A stretch of 64,000 nt of DNA from a virus, in the IMG/VR virus record IMGVR_UViG_3300042554_001552, positions 53,229 to 117,228 of that record. One strand, written 5' to 3'. A model generated the notes under the pieces. The model did not search any database and was not told the origin of the DNA. It was given only the letters and a program-made list of their open reading frames with translations. Shown piece by piece: positions 42,813 to 50,859 of this stretch (position 1 is its first letter; each line of letters starts with the position of its first letter). Made by a program: the position numbers and the translations under genes.

Positions 42813-43349
42813 TTAGAAACCATAGAATGATTGTGAGATAAAGAAATTATAAGTCAATCGACCATCTGTAATATCATTACCATAAGGTGATGTAGGAGCA
42901 TGAACATAATACCCAGGATAGGCAATCAATCGATTATACTTATGAGCATACGATACTATCTCATTCTTCTCTCCATTGACAATTGATGTGCCACAGGATT
43001 CTGGTGCATCAGACAAATAGATGACCCCTGCATAAGGCACAGGATCAGCATGATACTTGTAATGATGATAATCTTTGATTCTTGTGTTTCTATCGCTTTG
43101 GATATCCCAGTCGATAACCTCAGTGGGAAGAATATGAAAATAAGACTCAATCAGATAATTCTGAATCTTGAAATGCTCCGATACAGTATGAAGAACATTC
43201 TCTTGTATTTCAGGACAATACAATGGACCCGTGCGGTATCCTTGCCATCCAGAATCAATATCCTTAGAGCAGTTATAATTCTGCTCCAAGGACATCTCTA
43301 TGACTTCTTCTGGATTCTCAAAGAAGTCATCAATAACAAGTACGTTCAT
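42813..43349 (-). CDS. 2OG-Fe(II) oxygenase-like protein (DUF6445 type)
   Basis: 178 aa, starting MNVLVIDDFFENPEEVIEMS, the opening usual for this family. The YKYHADPVPYAGVIYLSDAP segment (about 97-116) gives the H-x-D pair, YVHAPTSPYG supplies the distal His, and GRLTYNFFIS a possible 2-oxoglutarate-binding Arg. Cyanophages often carry several such oxygenases; the substrate is unknown. A second, unrelated-looking member is at 46144-46794. Confidence 0.72.
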   Translation of the reverse strand: MNVLVIDDFFENPEEVIEMSLEQNYNCSKDIDSGWQGYRTGPLYCPEIQENVLHTVSEHFKIQNYLIESYFHILPTEVIDWDIQSDRNTRIKDYHHYKYHADPVPYAGVIYLSDAPESCGTSIVNGEKNEIVSYAHKYNRLIAYPGYYVHAPTSPYGNDITDGRLTYNFFISQSFYGF

Positions 43350-43374
43350 TTCTTTGATTGTTGTGCTGATTTAA

Positions 43375-43719
43375 TCACTGAGGAGGTTCTGGAATATGAT
43401 CGTCAGGACAACAATCTTTTCTTGACTCCATGAACTTATCAAACTCTCCATTCATCCAATCTTCATCAGATTCTCTCCATTTACCCAATGGGCAGGCATC
43501 AAGAGCAAAACGAACTTTTGAATCCAAATAACAACCACATTCCTTACAACGATTGGGAATTGGGTCGCGGCGATCACAGGCTTCACAAATTGCCTTTCTC
43601 TTTAATACAACTTCATTGGAACAAAACAAACTATCACTTGCTTGTGCGTACTTGAGCACATCAAATGCAAACTTTGCAAGATTTTTTGCTTGCTGTGGTA
43701 ACGATGGATAATCACTCAT
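43375..43719 (-). CDS. Zinc-ribbon-like protein, 114 aa
   Basis: CEACDRRDPIPNRCKECGCY (about 45-64) and ALDACPLGKW provide two CxxC-type pairs suitable for one or two zinc ions. The C-terminus has MESRKDCCPDDHIPEPPQ. The start overlaps the stop of the adhesin-like gene (ATGA), so it may be a partner or chaperone for that protein. Confidence 0.68.
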   Translation of the reverse strand: MSDYPSLPQQAKNLAKFAFDVLKYAQASDSLFCSNEVVLKRKAICEACDRRDPIPNRCKECGCYLDSKVRFALDACPLGKWRESDEDWMNGEFDKFMESRKDCCPDDHIPEPPQ

Positions 43720-44870
43720 TGGTACAATCCTTTAATGGTTTCAGAAGTTAATTCACCTGTATATATGTAATTTCCTAGGGCAGGGGCAATGGCACGTCCT
43801 GCATTTCCTGCAATACCACCATTACCTACAAGTGTCGATGTTGGTGATGTTGTGGTTGCTGCTGACCCTGATCCAAATAGAGCACCTGATGAACCTGGCT
43901 CTCCAGGATTTCCACTGGGTTGTCCATATTGAGGACTTGCTCCACATCCACCAGGCGCTCCTGCTCCACCAGCAACACCTGTAGTGCTTGGTTGATTGTA
44001 TCCTTGACCGATTCCACCTGCACCACCATCACCACCAGGAGCAGCAGGCACAGCATAATCAACTTGACAAAGATTATACCAACGTCCTACATTGCATCCA
44101 CGGTTAAATTCACAGCAGTTGCCATCACCACCACCTTTACCACCTACTTTATATCCACCAGGACAGTTATTGTTTGGACCACCACCACAATAACCACCAG
44201 TCCAATACTGATAGTTACAAGTTCCAGGATTGCCTGATGTACCTTGAGAACCTCTGGCTCCACCTGATCCACCTGCATAAACCTGAGAACCTGCATCAAT
44301 TACAACTTTAACAGCATATCCTGTTGAAGTTGAATAAATCGCAGATCCACCTACAGCACCAGGCGTACTATAAACAGTTCCACCTGATCCACCTGCACCA
44401 TGAATCTTTCCACCATTTTGAACAATCAAAGACAGATTGTAGGCCAATGAATCAAACCTTGCCGCAGGTGAAGATGTGTTGATGGATCCAATCGTTCCCT
44501 GAACATAGAATCTCTTCTTGATGTTCTTGGGTAGATTACCAAACCAATTCTGTGCTCCAACATCAACACCAGGATTGCTAAAGTTGGCAGAGTTATCATC
44601 CGTTCCTGTCTGAACCAAATTATAATACTTCAGACTATTGCGAAACTGCGAACTCTTGAGATTCTTTGTCGTGCTGTTTGCAATCTGTGAGTTTTCAACA
44701 GCATCGGGTACAATTGGATCTGTTTCTGCAGAGGTTGTAACCGTTGTATTTCTCAGCAATTCAGATGCCTTAATTGGACCTGATGCAACTTCCTTAAAAG
44801 AGTTTCTTAGATCTCCAAACTTAATTGGACCTGATGAAAATAAAAACGTATTACTTGTCGATATTGCCAT
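43716..44870 (-). CDS. Glycine-rich adhesin-like tail protein, 384 aa
   Basis: The N-terminal part has two copies of SGPIKFGDLR/SGPIKASELL (residues 13-42), short attachment-type repeats. Residues about 150-370 are extremely Gly-rich with Pro and unusual Cys (GGSGGTVYSTPGAVGGS, GGGPNNNCPGGYKVGGKGGG, GGDGGAGGIGQGYNQ). This resembles the polyglycine-sandwich adhesin tips of the T4-group gp38 type, suggesting receptor binding. A CTAAATA late-type element precedes it. Host-range function is inference. Confidence 0.7.
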   Translation of the reverse strand: MAISTSNTFLFSSGPIKFGDLRNSFKEVASGPIKASELLRNTTVTTSAETDPIVPDAVENSQIANSTTKNLKSSQFRNSLKYYNLVQTGTDDNSANFSNPGVDVGAQNWFGNLPKNIKKRFYVQGTIGSINTSSPAARFDSLAYNLSLIVQNGGKIHGAGGSGGTVYSTPGAVGGSAIYSTSTGYAVKVVIDAGSQVYAGGSGGARGSQGTSGNPGTCNYQYWTGGYCGGGPNNNCPGGYKVGGKGGGDGNCCEFNRGCNVGRWYNLCQVDYAVPAAPGGDGGAGGIGQGYNQPSTTGVAGGAGAPGGCGASPQYGQPSGNPGEPGSSGALFGSGSAATTTSPTSTLVGNGGIAGNAGRAIAPALGNYIYTGELTSETIKGLYQ

Positions 44871-44899
44871 TAGACAACTAAGAATTCCTTAACGTACTG

Positions 44900-45184
44900 T
44901 TATTTAGTTTTGGAATCCACTTTTGCAGTTTCAGCAGTATAAGGCACTCGTCCTGTTTCTTGATACATCACCATATCATACTTGAACTTGCATTCCAGAG
45001 GTTTCTGATTGCACAGTTTCAGAGTTTGATTGATGGTTGATTCAGTGTATGCATTTGACCCTAGAGCAAATCCAATCATACCTGTCAATACAAGGGCAGG
45101 ATAATAGATAACCTTTCTCTTTACTGAAAAAGGGGTACGATTTCGCTGTTCAGGTAGCCCTGTTTCTGTACGTGTTGTTCCCAT
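44900..45184 (-). CDS. Membrane protein, 94 aa
   Basis: Starts MGTTRTETGLPEQRNRTPFS. One transmembrane helix at about residues 27-45 (YYPALVLTGMIGFALGSNAY), then a soluble tail with two Cys (LKLCNQKPLECKFKY) that could form a disulfide outside the membrane. Function unknown. Confidence 0.62.
   Translation of the reverse strand: MGTTRTETGLPEQRNRTPFSVKRKVIYYPALVLTGMIGFALGSNAYTESTINQTLKLCNQKPLECKFKYDMVMYQETGRVPYTAETAKVDSKTK
44901..44907 (-). promoter_or_regulatory. Late promoter variant CTAAATA
   Basis: CTAAATA(A) overlapping the stop of the 94-aa gene, 31 bp before the adhesin-like gene. Degenerate relative to TATAAATA. Confidence 0.42.
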
Positions 45185-45202
45185 AATGTAGCATCCTCAA
45201 TG

Positions 45203-45457
45203 TTAAAGAAAACTGCGGTTTGTTTGGTTGTTTTGTTCTTCTTCGATTTGTAATATACAACTTGGTATTTCATTGTCATTCCAATGTCTTACGACCCCTG
45301 CGATAATGAATAGATTAGTAATGAGATAAGTACCGAATATAACAGTCCGTATATGAGCAATGTGGTCTGCTTCTCTGTCATTTTTCGTCGCTTTCTCCCC
45401 AAGTGCTTTCGCCCACCATCGCCAAAGTTTTGTCCTCTTCCTTTTCTTCATTATCAT
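45203..45457 (-). CDS. Conserved membrane protein, 84 aa
   Basis: The LWRWWAKALGEKATKNDREA block followed by TVIFGTYLITNLFIIAGVVR (one transmembrane helix) is characteristic of a small cyanophage family. It overlaps the upstream gene by 80 bp in another frame; the start at 45457 or the ATG at 45451 are both possible. Function unknown. Confidence 0.7.
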   Translation of the reverse strand: MIMKKRKRTKLWRWWAKALGEKATKNDREADHIAHIRTVIFGTYLITNLFIIAGVVRHWNDNEIPSCILQIEEEQNNQTNRSFL

Positions 45458-45683
45458 AAACAGATTGTCTTGACCTTACATAGGTGAGTTCTTTCCACTG
45501 ATTATTATAGCACAGAACTAGCAATCGCTCATTGGAATGCAACTTACAGGCAGCATAGTTAGTCTTATCCTTGGGCTTGACATTGACTTCAATTGTGATG
45601 TACTCTACATCCTTGAAATACACCCAACCCTCAACACCTTTGGTCCAGGTGACATAATCATTGACTTCAGGAATGTAACTCAT
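45378..45683 (-). CDS. Conserved hypothetical, 101 aa
   Basis: Starts MSYIPEVNDYVTWTKGVEGW; a small beta-barrel-like N-terminal region (YVTWTKGVEGWVYFKDVEYI) recurring in cyanophages, with an acidic tail. ATGA overlap with the upstream 93-aa gene. Confidence 0.7.
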   Translation of the reverse strand: MSYIPEVNDYVTWTKGVEGWVYFKDVEYITIEVNVKPKDKTNYAACKLHSNERLLVLCYNNQWKELTYVRSRQSVYDNEEKEEDKTLAMVGESTWGESDEK

Positions 45684-45961
45684 ACAAATGCAGATTCAAG
45701 TGGTGTTTGCTTAGGAATCATCGCAGAATAAGGAGTTGTTTTCCTTATATCCACCGACTGTCCAACACTTTTGGAGTTGATGGGGGAATAATATGTTCTT
45801 GTTTTGGTGTTGTAGAACCCCCAGATACAACGAACGGCATCACCCAGATTGTAATCAAACCTACGGTCGTAATGAATCCAGATAGCAACAACATTGCGTT
45901 TAAACTCTGTCTGCTCATAATACATTCCCTCTGGTGCATTGTGTGGAAAATCAATGTTCAT
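45680..45961 (-). CDS. Conserved hypothetical, 93 aa
   Basis: FKRNVVAIWIHYDRRFDYNL followed by VRCIWGFYNTKTRTYYSPIN is a strongly conserved cyanophage block. It lies in a cluster with the 101-aa and 84-aa proteins that often travels together. No function known. Confidence 0.72.
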   Translation of the reverse strand: MNIDFPHNAPEGMYYEQTEFKRNVVAIWIHYDRRFDYNLGDAVRCIWGFYNTKTRTYYSPINSKSVGQSVDIRKTTPYSAMIPKQTPLESAFV

Positions 45962-45975
45962 CGTTATATCCCAAT

Positions 45976-46140
45976 TCAGTCGTTATCAACAACGGCACGA
46001 ATACGATTGGGATTGTATCCATCCTCAATCAGAGTTAGAATACATTGCATTGCTTGTTCTCTGGTCAGTTTGTGATATTGGGGGTCAATATCTTCCCAAC
46101 CTGTGGTTTCTAATTCAACAATTTTATACAGTTGGTCCAT
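45976..46140 (-). CDS. Conserved small hypothetical, 54 aa
   Basis: Starts MDQLYKIVELETTGWEDIDP and continues QYHKLTREQAMQCILTLIED. The TTGWEDIDP...LTREQ pattern recurs in cyanophages. Function unknown. Confidence 0.68.
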   Translation of the reverse strand: MDQLYKIVELETTGWEDIDPQYHKLTREQAMQCILTLIEDGYNPNRIRAVVDND

Positions 46141-46143
46141 GAA

Positions 46144-46794
46144 TTACCTCAGTGAAAGTGGTGCAGTTCGTGTCGTAATATCTCCCAGAATCATTGCATT
46201 AAAACTGATTGTAATACGATTCTTACCCTTACCATAGGATGTATATGTTTGGGGAACACCATGGGGAAGATAAGATGGGAATATCAACAACGTACCCTCT
46301 TCAAATTTAGGAATGAATACACCTGAGTTCGTTGCATTTAATTCATTGTGATTGGGTTCAAAGATTCGTGCTCCTGGGCGTGGATCGGAAAATGCAGTTC
46401 CTGAACAACTTGGAGGCATTGAAACGTGCAAAACACCACTCAGCAATGAATTGGGGTGAATATGATTCTGATGCGAATATTCAGGGCGATAACCTACGTT
46501 TGCCCACATACTTGTAAGATAGGATTCATCACGAATGACCGTCATATAATCCATGACGGATACTGCTTCCTGAAGAAAAAGGTCGGCAAGTTCTTCAAAC
46601 TGAGGTAGATTATGCAGGTTGTGATTGCTATGCCAACCAACAGTTCCTGCTTTATTCCCCATAGTTTCATCTTTGGTCAGTTTCATGACATCAGATGCAA
46701 CCTGGTTCAACAAACTTTTACTCTCAATCTTTGAGGAAAAGACCATTGATGGGAATGTTGGCCAAATTGTGCGATCAATTAGTTTGATACTCAT
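46144..46794 (-). CDS. 2OG-Fe(II) oxygenase-like protein (TIGR02466 type)
   Basis: 216 aa. WANVGYRPEYSHQNHIHPNS (about 97-116) carries the first His ligand region, FPSYLPHGVPQTYT the distal His, and RITISFNAMI the 2OG-binding Arg and final strand. This architecture fits the putative 2OG-Fe(II) oxygenases common in T4-like cyanophages. Substrate unknown. ATGA overlap with the upstream gene. Confidence 0.75.
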   Translation of the reverse strand: MSIKLIDRTIWPTFPSMVFSSKIESKSLLNQVASDVMKLTKDETMGNKAGTVGWHSNHNLHNLPQFEELADLFLQEAVSVMDYMTVIRDESYLTSMWANVGYRPEYSHQNHIHPNSLLSGVLHVSMPPSCSGTAFSDPRPGARIFEPNHNELNATNSGVFIPKFEEGTLLIFPSYLPHGVPQTYTSYGKGKNRITISFNAMILGDITTRTAPLSLR

Positions 46795-47024
46795 GTCGTG
46801 AATGAATCAACAATGCGGGAGTCTTCATCATTGGCAAGAGCAAATTTATGGGCATTAACAACACGTTCCATAATCCGAGAATCGTGTGCATTCTCATACT
46901 CATCACGCCAGTCCAGAAGAACATCATGGCACTCGTTATCATTTTCTGCGATGACACTAACTACGCCACCATATTCAGAAGAAGGAAACGGAACCCAATA
47001 ATCAACCAGATAAAGATACTTCAT
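46791..47024 (-). CDS. Conserved hypothetical, 77 aa
   Basis: Starts MKYLYLVDYWVPFPSSEYGG; an alpha/beta protein (VVSVIAENDNECHDVLLDWR) reminiscent of the small MKVYAV-type protein at 34900. No motif. Confidence 0.64.
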   Translation of the reverse strand: MKYLYLVDYWVPFPSSEYGGVVSVIAENDNECHDVLLDWRDEYENAHDSRIMERVVNAHKFALANDEDSRIVDSFTT

Positions 47025-47037
47025 TGTTGTGTGTAAA

Positions 47038-47217
47038 TTACTCCTTAATTTTAGTGTATTTGTTGCTTCCTGTCAAGCAGTTCAATTGTCGCTCAATCTC
47101 AAACTTAATTGGAAGCAAATGCGAAGAAAAAAATCCAGCATATTGCCCATCACTCAGAAGTTTATGAAGATTTTCAACCTGAATCTGTGCCAGAATCAAT
47201 TTTGTTTTTTGATCCAT
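47038..47217 (-). CDS. Hypothetical helical protein, 59 aa
   Basis: Starts MDQKTKLILAQIQVENLHKL; amphipathic helices with two Cys-free turns. The stop overlaps nothing; the start shares TAATG with the 68-aa gene upstream. Function unknown. Confidence 0.6.
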   Translation of the reverse strand: MDQKTKLILAQIQVENLHKLLSDGQYAGFFSSHLLPIKFEIERQLNCLTGSNKYTKIKE

Positions 47218-47423
47218 TACACAAACTCCTGAAGATAATAATCAACAGAAACATTCAGTTCTGCTGCTTTTTTCTCAATGAAATTGAGACGATGATTGCC
47301 CCCTGTTACATAATTACGTGCTTCCTGCCATTTTTTGTGGGCATCAATTTCAGTTTCTGCGTGTTTCATAAAATCCTCAAATGCGGTCATAAACTGCCTA
47401 ATGTCTTCGTCGTTCATAATCAT
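47217..47423 (-). CDS. Small protein with DYYLQEFV tail, 68 aa
   Basis: Starts MIMNDEDIRQFMTAFEDFMK (an ATG two codons on is also possible). The C-terminal KAAELNVSVDYYLQEFV matches the tail of the 48-aa protein at 40700-40846, suggesting a duplicated small module used with different N-termini. Function unknown. Confidence 0.62.
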   Translation of the reverse strand: MIMNDEDIRQFMTAFEDFMKHAETEIDAHKKWQEARNYVTGGNHRLNFIEKKAAELNVSVDYYLQEFV

Positions 47424-47725
47424 CCAATAATACGATAACAGACAGTTGCATTACCTTTTTGAGGTGATGCAATATGGGCAAATGCAGCATAAGATAAATC
47501 TAAGTCTGCATGAGAGTAAGGTCCGCGATCATTGACGCGAACAATCACCTGCTTCATGTTATCTTGGTTTGTCACCCTGATCTTACTGCCCATAGGCAAA
47601 TGAGGATGAGCTGCAGTCCAACGATAAGCATCAAACCGTTCACCATTGGCGGTTTTTTGTCCATGGAAACCATCGCCAACACCGTAATATGTAGCGATAC
47701 CACACATCAAAGCGGCAATAATCAT
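47420..47725 (-). CDS. RlpA-like double-psi beta-barrel protein
   Basis: 101 aa from the ATG at 47725, which forms ATGA with the upstream stop. ATYYGVGDGFHGQKTANGER, TAAHPHLPMGSKIRVTN and VRVNDRGPYSHADLDLSYAA are the RlpA (DPBB) signatures. RlpA proteins bind or cleave septal peptidoglycan. The N-terminus (MIIAALMCGIA) is short and hydrophobic, probably an export signal. In a phage it may assist cell-wall remodelling or lysis (inference). Confidence 0.88.
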   Translation of the reverse strand: MIIAALMCGIATYYGVGDGFHGQKTANGERFDAYRWTAAHPHLPMGSKIRVTNQDNMKQVIVRVNDRGPYSHADLDLSYAAFAHIASPQKGNATVCYRIIG

Positions 47726-47883
47726 TCTATGTGACAATCAGGGTGAAAAGATTTCATTTGTTCGCAGATTTGTGCTTGGCGATTCTTGTAACCTTCAAAC
47801 ATTTTGTTATCACGTTGGATTAGAAACAAATTCCAACCAAAGATAACGCCAACTGCGAGTAGAGCATAAAAATAGAGTTTCAT
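47722..47883 (-). CDS. Membrane-anchored small protein, 53 aa
   Basis: Starts MKLYFYALLAVGVIFGWNLF, a single N-terminal transmembrane helix, then a soluble tail (QAQICEQMKSFHPDCHIE) with two Cys. It could be a spanin-like or membrane factor next to the RlpA-like gene; there is no firm evidence. Confidence 0.6.
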   Translation of the reverse strand: MKLYFYALLAVGVIFGWNLFLIQRDNKMFEGYKNRQAQICEQMKSFHPDCHIE

Positions 47884-48044
47884 CCGCAATCAAGGTCGTA
47901 GAGAATAGCAGCAGACATTTCAGAAAGAATCTTTCGGTTCAAGTTATGTACATCATAACCAATCTTTTCCGAAAGATCAACCCAATCAGGATGTTTCATA
48001 AGAATGTTGAGCATCGCACTTAGTTCATCAGTTGTAAATGCCAT
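47880..48044 (-). CDS. Hypothetical protein, 54 aa
   Basis: Starts MAFTTDELSAMLNILMKHPD and ends AAILYDLDCG; helical. ATGA overlaps with genes on both sides. Function unknown. Confidence 0.62.
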   Translation of the reverse strand: MAFTTDELSAMLNILMKHPDWVDLSEKIGYDVHNLNRKILSEMSAAILYDLDCG

Positions 48045-48307
48045 CAGCAAGCACCATGAAAAGGATTACCAAGTTGAGGCAGGTCGGAGTTGTCACCAGT
48101 TTCGACATAACCCAGTGCCAGACGCTCACGAATCGCAAGAGTCTTCTCAACACGATTCAGAAACTTCTTGGAGATTTGATCCACACCTTTCCAAGACAGA
48201 ACCTGCAGGCACCATTCCTGACTAATATCACCATAAGGCGTCTTGACAGGATAGTAACCAACCAGCATCGTGCCGTCTGCAGACTGGAGAGTGGGGAAGG
48301 TGGTCAT
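48044..48307 (-). CDS. Hypothetical protein, 87 aa
   Basis: Starts MTTFPTLQSADGTMLVGYYP. A beta-rich first half (EWCLQVLSWKGVDQI) and helical second half (NRVEKTLAIRERLALGYVET). It has its own promoter with a tandem-repeat -35 region and the AAGGTAATC leader shared with other genes at 51.3 and 53.3 kb. Function unknown. Confidence 0.62.
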   Translation of the reverse strand: MTTFPTLQSADGTMLVGYYPVKTPYGDISQEWCLQVLSWKGVDQISKKFLNRVEKTLAIRERLALGYVETGDNSDLPQLGNPFHGAC

Positions 48308-48331
48308 TGGGTGTCCCTCGATTACCTTAGT

Positions 48332-48369
48332 ATTATAGGGCAGAGTCAGGGCAGAGTCAGGGCAGAGTA
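48332..48369 (-). promoter_or_regulatory. Promoter with 11-bp tandem repeats
   Basis: Minus strand: CTGACT (48355-48360), 17-bp spacer, TATAAT (48332-48337). The upstream part consists of three 11-bp units (plus-strand AGGGCAGAGTC at 48337, 48348 and 48359), so alternative -35 boxes are created one unit apart. Confidence 0.65.
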
Positions 48370-48379
48370 TGCCAGTTCA

Positions 48380-50002
48380 TCAAGTGGACCCTCTGTGAAT
48401 GTTTTGTCTCAAATAGTCATACATTGACTGGCATTGTGATGCATAGGACTGATAGTGTTTTTGACAACCAGTAAAAACATCTGATAGGTAATCCAAATAT
48501 GCATCACAATCTAATCCTTTTAACTTACCCATTGCCAAATGTAGATGTGCATCCACAGGAGAATAATCCATACCTGCAGCAATACATTGAAATCCTGCCC
48601 CTGGTTGATATTCCCCAAACTTGTATCGGGCATTTGCAGTGAACATAAACTCACTGGTTGCAACAATATCCCCAACCTTACTTTGCATGGATAAAGTATC
48701 TGCTATTGTTGAATTAACATCTGCAGAGATTCTACATCTCTCAGTAATATCCATCCAATAGTCAGAGTCATGTCTTGGACTGATTGCATAATGCAATGCT
48801 ACAAATTGTGCTAATTGATAGTAGGTCTGACTCATTGAAAAATTATAAGCATCTCTATCCCACTGATTAACAATCCTATTTCTGCGGAGAGTATGGGCAA
48901 GAGGAAGAAGGAATTCATATGTTGTTAGCAATCCTGTGCTTTCCAGTGGTTCAATAAATCCAGCAGCAAGACCAATACCAATCACATTCTTTTTCCAAAT
49001 CTGATTATGCAAACCCAACTTCATATCAATTGGTCTATATTCCAATTCTTCAGGATCAACACGATGAGTGTGCTTAATGTGATTCTTGAATTCTTTCAGA
49101 GCATCTTCTGAAGAAATGTACTTATCACTATAGACATATCCACCACCAATGCGAGACCACAAAGGAATATTCCATACCCAACCATTTGTCAGAGCAGTGC
49201 AGTTTGTAAATGGCTCTAATTGTTTCTTTTTATCTTTATATGGAATATGTGTCGCCCATGCTTTATTGTTTGGAATGATGTGAGAAATCGAATTGAACTT
49301 CTCTTCAAGAGCGCCACCCAAGAGCATACTCTTAAATCCTGTACAATCAATGAACAAGTCTGCGGTAATTGTTGATCCATCTTTGAGTTTAAGATAATCA
49401 ACTCCGTTCTCATTTGTAACTACACCATCTACAGTTGAATGAATCAACTTGACTCCTCTAGGGAGACAAACTGCAGTCTTCAAGTATTGTCCAAATGCTG
49501 TTGCATCAAAATGATAAGCAGCATCAAAGTTAAAATTAAATCCTGGAGTCTTTCCAGTACCATCTGTTGATATTTTTCTTTGTTCAGCAACAGCAGTGAT
49601 TGGATAAAAACAACGGGCATATGAGTTCTTATCCAGAACATCAGGTCTTAGTTGTTTAACTAAGTACCAATCATTTCTACTCAGTTGTTCATGAGGAACC
49701 GTAGACATCCCAAATGGATAGTGAAAGGAACCAGTCCCCTTTCCTTCAAAATCAGTAAATTTAATGCTTAATTTGTATATTCCATCAGTTTTATGCAAGA
49801 AATCTCTATCATTCAATCCAAGCAAAGAAGTCCAGTGCTTAATACCACCCAAGGTGCTTTCACCCACACCAAGAATAGCAAAGTCTGGACTTTCGATGAC
49901 AGTTAGATCAATTTCAGGAATTTGAGTTGCAATGGTGGCAGCAGACATCCATCCTGCCGAACCACCACCGACAACCACAATCTTTTTTATTTCTTTACTC
50001 AT
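48380..50002 (-). CDS. Flavin-dependent tryptophan halogenase-like protein
   Basis: 540 aa, the usual length of PrnA/RebH-type enzymes. VVVGGGSAGWMSA (about 9-21) is the FAD-binding GxGxxG; GVGESTLGGI the conserved GEST loop; IKF (around residue 81) the position of the catalytic lysine in PrnA. GWVWNIPLW is the W-x-W-x-I-P motif that separates halogenases from monooxygenases. Such enzymes chlorinate or brominate tryptophan or other aromatics using FADH2. Homologues occur in several cyanophages with unknown physiological substrate. The upstream -10 TATAAT overlaps the end of the preceding gene. Confidence 0.9.
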   Translation of the reverse strand: MSKEIKKIVVVGGGSAGWMSAATIATQIPEIDLTVIESPDFAILGVGESTLGGIKHWTSLLGLNDRDFLHKTDGIYKLSIKFTDFEGKGTGSFHYPFGMSTVPHEQLSRNDWYLVKQLRPDVLDKNSYARCFYPITAVAEQRKISTDGTGKTPGFNFNFDAAYHFDATAFGQYLKTAVCLPRGVKLIHSTVDGVVTNENGVDYLKLKDGSTITADLFIDCTGFKSMLLGGALEEKFNSISHIIPNNKAWATHIPYKDKKKQLEPFTNCTALTNGWVWNIPLWSRIGGGYVYSDKYISSEDALKEFKNHIKHTHRVDPEELEYRPIDMKLGLHNQIWKKNVIGIGLAAGFIEPLESTGLLTTYEFLLPLAHTLRRNRIVNQWDRDAYNFSMSQTYYQLAQFVALHYAISPRHDSDYWMDITERCRISADVNSTIADTLSMQSKVGDIVATSEFMFTANARYKFGEYQPGAGFQCIAAGMDYSPVDAHLHLAMGKLKGLDCDAYLDYLSDVFTGCQKHYQSYASQCQSMYDYLRQNIHRGST

Positions 50003-50033
50003 GTATATTTTTTAATCTTTAGTAATTATAGCA

Positions 50034-50237
50034 TCAAAAAGAGGGAACTACATCATTCCTAAGCCCAGTCTCAGACCTATCCATCTGTTCCCAGTAGGAA
50101 TAAAGTTTGTTATACAGTGCTGGAGCACTTCCATATTCTCTTGCAATTCTATTTTCATCAGCATTCTCAAGATTTTGAAGTGCAGATAGAATCACACCAA
50201 TTTCATGAACATTCAGTTGTACAGTTGCTTCAGTCAT
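50034..50237 (-). CDS. Conserved hypothetical, 67 aa
   Basis: The start at 50237 (MTEATVQLNVHEIGVILSAL) matches the common cyanophage form. A helical pair (QNLENADENRIAREYGSAPA, LYNKLYSYWEQM). Function unknown. Confidence 0.68.
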   Translation of the reverse strand: MTEATVQLNVHEIGVILSALQNLENADENRIAREYGSAPALYNKLYSYWEQMDRSETGLRNDVVPSF

Positions 50238-50242
50238 TGTTA

Positions 50243-50632
50243 TCAGTCCCAAGATACGTTTTGAAGTAAGAAACCAGGCATCACCAGTGACCAAGCACCC
50301 TGGTCACCAGTGCCACTAACTTTATATTCCCATTTATAGGCAAACTTGTTATGACTGTCCCAAGTCATAAACCCCTTCTCCTTATCAAACCAAGACTTAA
50401 TGGTCAGACCAAATCGATTAGAGTAAATATTGCGGGTTCGCAGTGCTCCGCCAGTTTCACGGGTTTCAACTACTTTACAGGTATCAAACTGAGCCTGAAG
50501 ACCTACATCCAGAGCACAAGGAGTTTCATACACAAATGGACGATAAACTTTCGGTTTAGCGACAGTTGGTGCCGTCTGTGCAAATGCAGGAGAAGTCAGC
50601 AACAGAGTTACAAGTAGAAGTAGTTTTTTCAT
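50243..50632 (-). CDS. Secreted or periplasmic protein, 129 aa
   Basis: An N-terminal signal peptide MKKLLLLVTLLLTSPAFAQ with a probable AFA|Q cleavage site. The mature part is beta-rich with two Cys (TPCALDVGLQAQFDTCKVVE) and ends AWSLVMPGFLLQNVSWD. No family recognised. It may alter the infected-cell envelope. Confidence 0.68.
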   Translation of the reverse strand: MKKLLLLVTLLLTSPAFAQTAPTVAKPKVYRPFVYETPCALDVGLQAQFDTCKVVETRETGGALRTRNIYSNRFGLTIKSWFDKEKGFMTWDSHNKFAYKWEYKVSGTGDQGAWSLVMPGFLLQNVSWD

Positions 50633-50859
50633 TCAAACTCTCCATTACGGTTGTTTGGTTTAGAATTTTTCAATGAATACACTTCAACACTCAGTGATTG
50701 AATTGCAGAATACAAATTGCTATCCAACTGATTCACCTTATACTCAAGGTTTCCCATTTGACGATAGAGATTCAGGCATAGAAGAAGATTACCTGCGATG
50801 CCAACAACAATTGCCCACCCAATCACTTGCTCAAGTCGTTCTTCACTCAGTCTCATCAT
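50629..50859 (-). CDS. Membrane protein with coiled coil, 76 aa
   Basis: MMRLSEERLEQVIGWAIVVG begins a transmembrane helix (WAIVVGIAGNLLLCLNLY), followed by a coiled coil (KVNQLDSNLYSAIQSLSVEV). ATGA overlap with the secreted protein downstream; together they resemble inner/outer membrane pairs, but a spanin role is not established. Confidence 0.62.
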   Translation of the reverse strand: MMRLSEERLEQVIGWAIVVGIAGNLLLCLNLYRQMGNLEYKVNQLDSNLYSAIQSLSVEVYSLKNSKPNNRNGEFE

